Shown here: one piece after another, positions 34,144 to 39,622 of the stretch
How the letters are laid out: each line of letters begins with the position of its first letter
How positions within the stretch are numbered: the first letter of the stretch is position 1
NCBI GenBank assembly: GCA_018609055.1
Contig: JABAYJ010000003.1
Coordinates: 89,457 to 129,078, forward strand
Reading direction: 5' to 3'
DNA: 39,622 nucleotides
Source of the DNA: Flavobacteriales bacterium
GTDB taxonomy: Bacteria; Bacteroidota; Bacteroidia; Flavobacteriales_D; CAJJDF01
Notes under the pieces: model-generated
The model's input: only the letters and a program-made list of their open reading frames with translations
Database searches by the model: none
Told to the model about the DNA's origin: nothing
Made by a program: the position numbers and the translations under genes

Positions 34144-35376
34144 ATGAAAAACATTATCATAATTTCGCTAGTTAGTCTTTTAGCGTCTTGTTCATTAATA
34201 AATCCTAACAAAGAACCTGTTTCATTGATAGAAGATTACAGAGCTGATGTTACATTTTTAGCTGATGATGAATTAGAAGGAAGAGAGGTTGGAACTCCTG
34301 GAGAAATAAAAGCTGCTAAATATATTGCTGAAAGAATGAAAGAAAATGGGTTGACTCCAAAAGGAGATGACGACACTTATTTTCAGGTTTTTTCAAGGAA
34401 AATGAAAGCCCATCCCCATGATACAATCGGAGAAGGAGAAAGAATAGAAGGAAGAAACGTAGTTGGTTTTATAGATAATGGAGCCGAGAAAACAGTTGTT
34501 ATTGGTGCGCATTACGATCACTTGGGGCATGGCGAAGAGGGTTCTCTTGCAGATAGTGCAGGACAAATTCATAACGGGGCTGATGATAACGCAAGTGGGG
34601 TTGCTGCCATGCTTGGATTAGCTAAAAAATTTAAAGGACAAAATTTAAAGACAAATGTGTTATTCATAGCTTTTACTGGAGAAGAAAAAGGGCTTTGGGG
34701 ATCTAACTTTTTTATAAAAAACTCTCCTATTCCTGCTGCGGAAATGGCATACATGGTAAATATGGATATGGTTGGAAGGTTAGACTCTAATAGAAGATTA
34801 GCTATTTATGGTATTGGTACTTCGCCACTTTTCAAGCCCGCTTTAAATTCGTGTAATACTTTTGGTTTTAAATCTAAATTCGATTCTTCGGGAGTTGGAC
34901 CTTCTGATCATACTTCGTTTTATTTGGAAGATGTTCCTGTACTTCATTTTTTCACAGGGCAACACAAAGATTACCATAAACCAACAGATGACACAGAATT
35001 TATAAATTTTAATGGAATTGTACTAGTTGCAGATTATATTGAGTCTATTGTAGAGAATTTGAACAATTACGATTCTATTCCTTTTACCAAAACCAAAGAG
35101 AAATCTAATAAAGCAAGGTCTTTCAAAGTAACATTAGGAGTAATTCCTGATTACCTTTTTGATGGAATGGGAATGCGAATTGATGGAGTAAAAGAAGATA
35201 AACCAGCATCTATTGCTGGAATTGAAAAGGGAGATATTGTCGTGAAAATGGGAGAATTTGAAGTGAAAGATATGACCGATTATATGGAATGCTTAAGCAA
35301 ATTTGAGCCAGAATCAATTGTCAAGGTTTCTGTAAACAGAAATGGTGAAATATTGAGTAAGAAGGTGAAATTTTAA
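34144..35376 (+). CDS. M28-family zinc aminopeptidase with C-terminal PDZ domain, lipoprotein
   Basis: This 410-residue protein starts at ATG 34144; the frame is open to 34018, but only this start gives the lipoprotein signal peptide MKNIIIISLVSLLASC (Cys16). The dizinc-peptidase ligands follow: His123 in GAHYDHLG, Asp147 in NGADDNASG, the catalytic Glu180 and ligand Glu181 in FTGEEKG, Asp208 in NMDMVGR and the His of DYHKPTDD. The last 90 or so residues (LGVIPDYLF to the end) form a PDZ domain, with GIEKGDIVVKMGEFEVKD. It probably degrades peptides in the periplasm or at the cell surface. A decayed PKD-gene fragment follows. Confidence 0.93.
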   Translation: MKNIIIISLVSLLASCSLINPNKEPVSLIEDYRADVTFLADDELEGREVGTPGEIKAAKYIAERMKENGLTPKGDDDTYFQVFSRKMKAHPHDTIGEGERIEGRNVVGFIDNGAEKTVVIGAHYDHLGHGEEGSLADSAGQIHNGADDNASGVAAMLGLAKKFKGQNLKTNVLFIAFTGEEKGLWGSNFFIKNSPIPAAEMAYMVNMDMVGRLDSNRRLAIYGIGTSPLFKPALNSCNTFGFKSKFDSSGVGPSDHTSFYLEDVPVLHFFTGQHKDYHKPTDDTEFINFNGIVLVADYIESIVENLNNYDSIPFTKTKEKSNKARSFKVTLGVIPDYLFDGMGMRIDGVKEDKPASIAGIEKGDIVVKMGEFEVKDMTDYMECLSKFEPESIVKVSVNRNGEILSKKVKF

Positions 35377-35401
35377 TTTAAAAGTGTCTTCCTAATACAC
35401 A

Positions 35402-35624
35402 AGTTCAGATACTATAGTTTGTGAAAATGAAATGATTGCGTTTACAAATACTTCTACAGGGGGGAATTCTTTTAAATGGTATTTTGGTGATGGTGACTCA
35501 AGTTTTTTAAATAATCCTAATCACGGTTATTCAGTTGCAAGATGTTTATATTTATCAAATATTTACTGTTGATGATAGTGGGAAAGCCCATACTAAGTCA
35601 GGTCATGTTACATTAATAAGATAA
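35402..35624 (+). pseudogene. Frameshifted remnant of a PKD-domain protein gene
   Basis: The 304-nt gap after the peptidase gene is mostly a decayed coding fragment. One frame gives CENEMIAFTNTSTGGNSFKW, then YFGDGDSS and NNPNHGYSVA, the classic PKD fold core. After a shift near 35540-35546 a second frame gives DVYIYQIFTVDDSGKAHTKS and ends LIR before TAA at 35622-35624. The upstream part has no start codon and meets a TAA at 35393. Both the signal peptide and any sorting domain are gone. It probably derives from a larger T9SS-secreted protein. Confidence 0.8.
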
Positions 35625-35660
35625 AAAAAGGGAAACTAATCAGATTAGTTTCCCTTTTTA
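35625..35660. terminator. Bidirectional terminator
   Basis: A 16-bp perfect inverted repeat (35625-35640 with 35644-35659) with a 3-nt loop has A and T runs at the two ends. It separates the PKD remnant from the TerB-like gene. Confidence 0.9.
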
Positions 35661-35680
35661 AATAAAATGATAATTCTTTT

Positions 35681-36103
35681 TTAATGAATTAATTTTTCAA
35701 ACGCATCTTCAAAATCTACTTTGTCTTTTACAAACTGAATCGTTTGGTCATAAATTTCTTCTGTTCTTTCTTCTGAGTAACCTAAACCAATAGCGAACTT
35801 GTGGATTAATCGATCTTGCTTTTCACCAATTATTCCGTCAGCTAACATCATTTGAATTAGTCTAAAAAATCTTTTATAACGATCTTCTTTTCCTGTTGGA
35901 GGGTTTATTGGGTGTTTCCCAATATTCAAGATGATCTCATTTAAATCTTCTTTTGAGATACTTAATCTGTTGGCAAATTTTTCTAATAGCGCTCTTTCTT
36001 CATCTACTATCTTTCCGTTTGAAAGTGCTACTTCTACTAAGTTTTCTAAGTGAGACTCATTTCTTTTTTGTTCTCCTCCTAAAAATGCATCTGATATTGA
36101 CAT
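35681..36103 (-). CDS. TerB-like protein
   Basis: This 140-residue cytosolic helical protein matches the TerB/DjlA N-terminal-like fold at full length. Two similar halves are seen, LVEVALSNGKIVDEERALLEKFA and IQMMLADGIIGEKQDRLIHKFA (quoted only in part: ALSNGKIVDEER and MLADGIIGEKQDR), each with the acidic D/N-G-x-I-x-x-x-E/K loop that can bind metal. The role of stand-alone members is not known; a link to tellurite resistance should not be assumed. It follows the response-regulator gene at 29 nt and has a promoter-like box in that gap. Confidence 0.82.
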   Translation of the reverse strand: MSISDAFLGGEQKRNESHLENLVEVALSNGKIVDEERALLEKFANRLSISKEDLNEIILNIGKHPINPPTGKEDRYKRFFRLIQMMLADGIIGEKQDRLIHKFAIGLGYSEERTEEIYDQTIQFVKDKVDFEDAFEKLIH

Positions 36104-36122
36104 AATCTTTTAAATTTTTTTA

Positions 36123-36130
36123 CAAATATA
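36123..36130 (-). promoter_or_regulatory. Candidate promoter (-7 box TATATTTG) of the TerB-like gene
   Basis: An exact TAnnTTTG match in the 29-nt gap after the response-regulator gene, 20 nt before the TerB-like start. The TerB-like gene may thus be transcribed on its own as well as with the operon. Confidence 0.45.
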
Positions 36131-36132
36131 TT

Positions 36133-36831
36133 TTATTTTTCATTTAATTCTAACTTAAACCCTACCCCATGAATGTTATTTATAGAAATAGTTTCATCAT
36201 GAGCTAAATATTTTCTTAGTTTGGTGATAAATACATCTAAACTTCTTCCGTTAAAGTAATTATCATCTCCCCATATTAAGTTAAGAACCAAGCTTCTTTC
36301 AATTACTTTGTTTCTGTTTTCACATAATAATTTAAGAATAGCCGTTTCTCTTTTTGTTAGTTTTTTATCTTCTTTAGGATGACTAAGTTTAAGGTTTCTG
36401 AAGTCTAATTCAAATGAGTTTAATTTGATTAACCCTTCATTTTCATCATCTTCAAAATCATTATTTGCTCTTCTTAATATTGCTTTTATTCTTAGTAAAA
36501 ACTCTTCTCTATTAAATGGTTTTGTAATATAATCATCACCTCCTGCTTTAAATCCTTTTACTTTATCCTCTGGATTAGATTTTGCAGTCAGAAATATAAT
36601 AGGAATTTCTTTATTCACTTTTCTAATATCTTCAGCTATTTCATAACCATCTTTCTCGGGTAACATTACATCTAATAAACATACATCATATTCGTTTTTA
36701 TTAAATTTTTGTAACCCTTCTTTTCCATCTCTACAAAGGTGAACTGAATAACCCTCAAGTGATAAAAAATCTTGTATTACGATTCCTAAATTGAAATCAT
36801 CTTCTACTAATAGTATTTTACTTTTTTCCAT
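36133..36831 (-). CDS. OmpR-family response regulator, RprY-like
   Basis: This 232-residue regulator has a receiver domain with acidic Asp11/Asp12, phospho-acceptor Asp54 in CLLDVMLPEKDGYE, Thr82 in FLTAKS and Lys104 in YITKPF. The C-terminal winged helix contains LTKRETAILKLLCENRNKVI and SLDVFITKLRKYL. Overall it resembles Bacteroides RprY. It is paired with the sensor kinase 4 nt upstream and would be phosphorylated by it. Targets are unknown; the partner MORN-repeat gene heads the same operon. Confidence 0.95.
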   Translation of the reverse strand: MEKSKILLVEDDFNLGIVIQDFLSLEGYSVHLCRDGKEGLQKFNKNEYDVCLLDVMLPEKDGYEIAEDIRKVNKEIPIIFLTAKSNPEDKVKGFKAGGDDYITKPFNREEFLLRIKAILRRANNDFEDDENEGLIKLNSFELDFRNLKLSHPKEDKKLTKRETAILKLLCENRNKVIERSLVLNLIWGDDNYFNGRSLDVFITKLRKYLAHDETISINNIHGVGFKLELNEK

Positions 36832-36835
36832 AATC

Positions 36836-38137
36836 TTAATTTATTATCGGGAAAGTTAAAATAAAGGTACTTCCTTTTTTATAAATGCTCTCTATTTCTA
36901 TATTTCCTCCATGTTTTAACATCATTTGTTTAACGTAGTAAAGTCCCAATCCAAATCCTTTTACATTGTGAACATCTCCTGTTGAAACACGATAAAATTT
37001 ATTAAAAATATCTTTACTGTCTTCTTTTTTTATCCCAATACCATTATCACTTACTTTAATTATTATTCCATTATTATTATTTGAAGTGCTAATATTTATT
37101 ATTGGTTTATTAGGAGAATATTTGTTAGCGTTATCAAATAAATTATAAATAATGTTTGTAATATGGATAACGTCTCCGTTTATTAAAGGATTGTTAGCTT
37201 TTAATTCTGTAGAAATTTCACCCTCTCTCTCTTGTATTGGAACACTAAATGTATCGGTACAAGTAGAAATTATATCGTGAATATCAAGTGGTTCAAAATT
37301 TAAGTCAATCTTGTTTTTATCTAATTTTGCAATCTCAAGAACACGCTCTACTTGATTTTCTAGTCGTTTGTTCTCTGTTTTAATAATCGATAAATATCTT
37401 TTTAATCTTTCATCTTTATTATTTTCTTGACTTTTAATTAATACATCAGTAGAAAGTGAAATGGTTGAAATAGGAGTTTTAAGCTCGTGTGTCATATTAT
37501 TAATAAAATCGTAGGTGATTTTAGAAATTTTCTTCTGTTTTAGTATTCCATTTGCAAGATAAAAAGTAAATAAAGAAGCAACAATAATAACCATTGATGC
37601 AAGCAACAACATGTAAGGTAAAGAGGAGTTTTTTATCGGTTCAGTTTTCTTAAAATCAGAGAAAAATACTCCAAAATAATAACCATCATGATCCCATTTT
37701 AAAGGGAATTTAGCATCAATATTTGTAAATTTATCAAAAATTATTGAGTCAGTAAAGCAATCATAAACACCTATTTTATAGGTTTTATCTATATAAAAAC
37801 TATTAAATTCTTCTTTAATTAAGTTACCTAAAAGTGTTTTAGGAATCGTATCATAAAAACTCACAACAAAATAATTATCTTGAATTTGTTTAACTGGATC
37901 TAAATAAATATTTGCATTTCCTTTATTAAGAGAAATTAGTTTATCCCTAACTTTAGTAAGTGCAAGAGTAACTTCACTATTAAAATTAGATTGTTCTAAT
38001 TTTATTGTTTCTGCTATAATCTCAATATTTTCTTTCTCAATATTTAAGGAGTTTTTAACTATTAAAAACTGTGTTATTAATAATCCAATTAAAATAATTA
38101 CAGAAACCAGAATAATAATTTTAGTTTTTATTTTCAT
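36836..38137 (-). CDS. Sensor histidine kinase, RprX-like
   Basis: This 433-residue membrane kinase has two transmembrane helices (about 7-28 and 173-196) around a periplasmic sensor region of about 145 residues with no named domain. The HisKA domain carries phospho-acceptor His217 in FINNMTHELKTPIS. The HATPase domain has an N box (IYNLFDNANKYSP), a G1 box (SDNGIGI) and a G2 box (GFGLGLYYVKQM). It resembles Bacteroides RprX. No HAMP domain is evident. It begins 1 nt from the stop of the MORN-repeat gene and ends 4 nt before the response regulator, so the three are surely one transcript. Confidence 0.95.
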   Translation of the reverse strand: MKIKTKIIILVSVIILIGLLITQFLIVKNSLNIEKENIEIIAETIKLEQSNFNSEVTLALTKVRDKLISLNKGNANIYLDPVKQIQDNYFVVSFYDTIPKTLLGNLIKEEFNSFYIDKTYKIGVYDCFTDSIIFDKFTNIDAKFPLKWDHDGYYFGVFFSDFKKTEPIKNSSLPYMLLLASMVIIVASLFTFYLANGILKQKKISKITYDFINNMTHELKTPISTISLSTDVLIKSQENNKDERLKRYLSIIKTENKRLENQVERVLEIAKLDKNKIDLNFEPLDIHDIISTCTDTFSVPIQEREGEISTELKANNPLINGDVIHITNIIYNLFDNANKYSPNKPIINISTSNNNNGIIIKVSDNGIGIKKEDSKDIFNKFYRVSTGDVHNVKGFGLGLYYVKQMMLKHGGNIEIESIYKKGSTFILTFPIIN

Positions 38138-38138
38138 C

Positions 38139-39622
38139 TTAAAATTCTATTTCTATATTAAATGCTGGTTTAATTTTTACACCATCGGTTTTAATTAAGA
38201 CACCATTTCTAAAAGTATAATTAATTAATTCAGTTCCAAATTCATCGTATCTACTCCATTTACCCGTTTTCTTTCCTAATTTGTAATCGCCAACCCATTT
38301 CTTATTTCCGTTCTTATGGTAATAAATATGTTTCTTTATTTCCTTTCCATTTTTATAAGATCCTTTAAAATATAATTGTTTATTATCATAATAATAAGTC
38401 CAATCTCCTTCTTTTTCTCCTTCAATATATTTACCTTTTTCAGTATGATCACCTACTTGATAAAACCAATCTCCTTCTTTTAATCCGTTTACATATTCAC
38501 CTTTAGTTAATATATTACCTTCTTCATTATACTCAGTAAATTCACCATTTTCTTTTCCTCTTAAATAAAATTCTTCTCTTCTAATATCTCCAGATTCATA
38601 GTACCAAACCCATTTTCCTGTTCTTTCCCCTTTACTAAATTTCCCTTGTTGTTCCTTTTTTAAACTCGAGTATAAATAATTCCAAGTGCCAGTTTTTAAA
38701 TCATTATTATATTTTCCTTCGCCTATTATTTTTTCTCCTTTGTAAAAATATTTCCATTTTCCTTGTTTTAAACCTTCACCATCTATAAATCCTTTAGCGA
38801 AAAGAGTGTCATTTTTAAAAATCTCTGTTTGTATAATATTTCCTTGTTTATCAAATTCTTGAGTTGCTCCTTGTCTTCGGTTGTAATCATCTTTTGCTAC
38901 AGTAAAATGTAATTCTCCAGTTGGATAATAAATTTTATAAAGCTCTACAAATTTTAATTCTTCTGCATCAACCTGGAGCTCATCCATGTCGTACTTTTTC
39001 AACTCTTTTAGTTCACCATTGTATTTATACTCTTTAAAAATACCGTCTCTTTTACCATTTTTATAAATTCCTTCTTCACGCACAATTCCCGAAGTGCTAA
39101 ACTCTTTCCATAAACCAGTTTTCTTATTTTGAGCATTATATCTATTTATTTTTTCTCGTATTACTAACTTTCCTTTGTTGTATTCAAATATCGAAATCAC
39201 AGTTGAATCTTTAGCGTATTCAAAAGCTTCACCATGGTAATTTCCTTCCAAATAATTATATAAAAATTTTAATTCTCCTGTTGAATAATAAATTGTTCTT
39301 TTTCCTTGTAGAGTATCATTTACAAAAGTAGATTTGGAATACAAAATACCTAAATCTACAAATTCTATAAAAGATCCGTTTTTCCTGTTTTCTTGGTAGT
39401 TTACCTGTTCTTTGATAAATCCATTTTTATAAAATTTCCAAATACTATCAAGTAAAAAATCTTTTCTATTTCCTTCTGATTTTAACTTACCTGTGCGTTC
39501 GTAATTTTTCCAATATCCATTTGGTTTTCCTTCTTGTAAAAAACCTTCTGCAGAAACAGAATCATTTTCGTAATAAAAAACATTGTATCCGTTTGGATTA
39601 TTTTTTTGGGTAAAGGAAATTG
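38139..39622 (-). CDS. MORN-repeat (YwqK-like) protein, N terminus outside window
   Basis: The frame is open to the right edge, giving 493 residues or so. The first visible residues are ISFTQKNNPNGYNVFYYEND; ISFTQ looks like the end of a signal peptide, so only about 15 residues may be missing. The rest is MORN_2-type repeats, for example NGKRDGIFKEYKYNGELKEL, GKYNNDLKTGTWNYLY and GEYVNGLKEGDWFYQ, ending FNIEIEF. A TTG at 39344 inside the frame is not needed as a start. The architecture is that of the protein at 12056-13738. The kinase gene begins 1 nt downstream, suggesting a functional link such as accessory sensing or being a target. The function is not known. Confidence 0.88.
   Translation of the reverse strand, partial: ISFTQKNNPNGYNVFYYENDSVSAEGFLQEGKPNGYWKNYERTGKLKSEGNRKDFLLDSIWKFYKNGFIKEQVNYQENRKNGSFIEFVDLGILYSKSTFVNDTLQGKRTIYYSTGELKFLYNYLEGNYHGEAFEYAKDSTVISIFEYNKGKLVIREKINRYNAQNKKTGLWKEFSTSGIVREEGIYKNGKRDGIFKEYKYNGELKELKKYDMDELQVDAEELKFVELYKIYYPTGELHFTVAKDDYNRRQGATQEFDKQGNIIQTEIFKNDTLFAKGFIDGEGLKQGKWKYFYKGEKIIGEGKYNNDLKTGTWNYLYSSLKKEQQGKFSKGERTGKWVWYYESGDIRREEFYLRGKENGEFTEYNEEGNILTKGEYVNGLKEGDWFYQVGDHTEKGKYIEGEKEGDWTYYYDNKQLYFKGSYKNGKEIKKHIYYHKNGNKKWVGDYKLGKKTGKWSRYDEFGTELINYTFRNGVLIKTDGVKIKPAFNIEIEF

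Noticed and set aside
39342..39344. TTG as start of the second MORN-repeat gene
   Set aside because: The same frame continues with MORN repeats to the window edge and shows the end of a probable signal peptide there.

Overview
This is chromosomal DNA from a low-GC member of the Bacteroidota, most likely a flavobacterium-like organism. The evidence is the AT-rich sequence, the near absence of Shine-Dalgarno sites, -7 boxes of the TAnnTTTG type, type IX secretion (T9SS) C-terminal sorting domains, head-GIN and PD40 lipoproteins, an RprXY-like two-component system and a soluble acyl-ACP desaturase. I cannot name the genus. I see no rRNA, tRNA, CRISPR array, phage or intact insertion sequence.

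Layout. 1-3208: a truncated subtilisin-like protease, a Xaa-Pro aminopeptidase, a YraN-family protein and a zinc-ribbon gene broken by an in-frame TAA. 3224-3505: a gene-free stretch of palindromic repeat units. 3530-13738: valS, a GIN-domain lipoprotein, a lipoprotein gene broken by an in-frame TAA directly behind metK, a small unknown protein, a pabB-like gene overlapping a SpoU methyltransferase, and a large YwqK/MORN-repeat protein. 13958-20060, all on the plus strand: a 1144-residue predicted outer-membrane protein, a cupin, an acyl-ACP desaturase, an RDD protein and a DUF998-like membrane protein. 20128-23960: an Hsp31/HchA-like protein, a Crp/Fnr regulator, an ABC-F ATPase, a small membrane protein and an Hsp15-like S4 protein. 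24157-27541: two T9SS-sorted proteins and a stand-alone copy of the N-terminal module of long RluA-type pseudouridine synthases; a truncated duplicate of that gene's 5' end lies on the other side of the second T9SS gene. 27642-29745: a YiaA/B-type membrane protein and an unknown helical protein.

29808-32812 is the most interesting locus. It is a compact three-gene operon made of a degenerate IS1595-transposase-like protein, a cysteine synthase/CBS-family PLP enzyme and an alpha-oxoamine synthase. The two enzymes fit cysteate synthesis followed by cysteate acylation, the first steps to the sulfonolipid capnine. The transposase-derived first gene has lost its recognisable DDE residues and looks domesticated.

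32937-39622: a PD40 lipoprotein divergent from an M28 peptidase, a PKD-domain gene remnant, a TerB-like protein, and a nearly gapless operon of a second MORN-repeat protein (truncated by the window edge), a sensor kinase and its response regulator.

Four broken or truncated genes in under 40 kb (two premature TAA codons, one frameshifted PKD remnant, one 5' duplicate) suggest ongoing gene decay, although assembly errors in the two TAA cases cannot be excluded from sequence alone.
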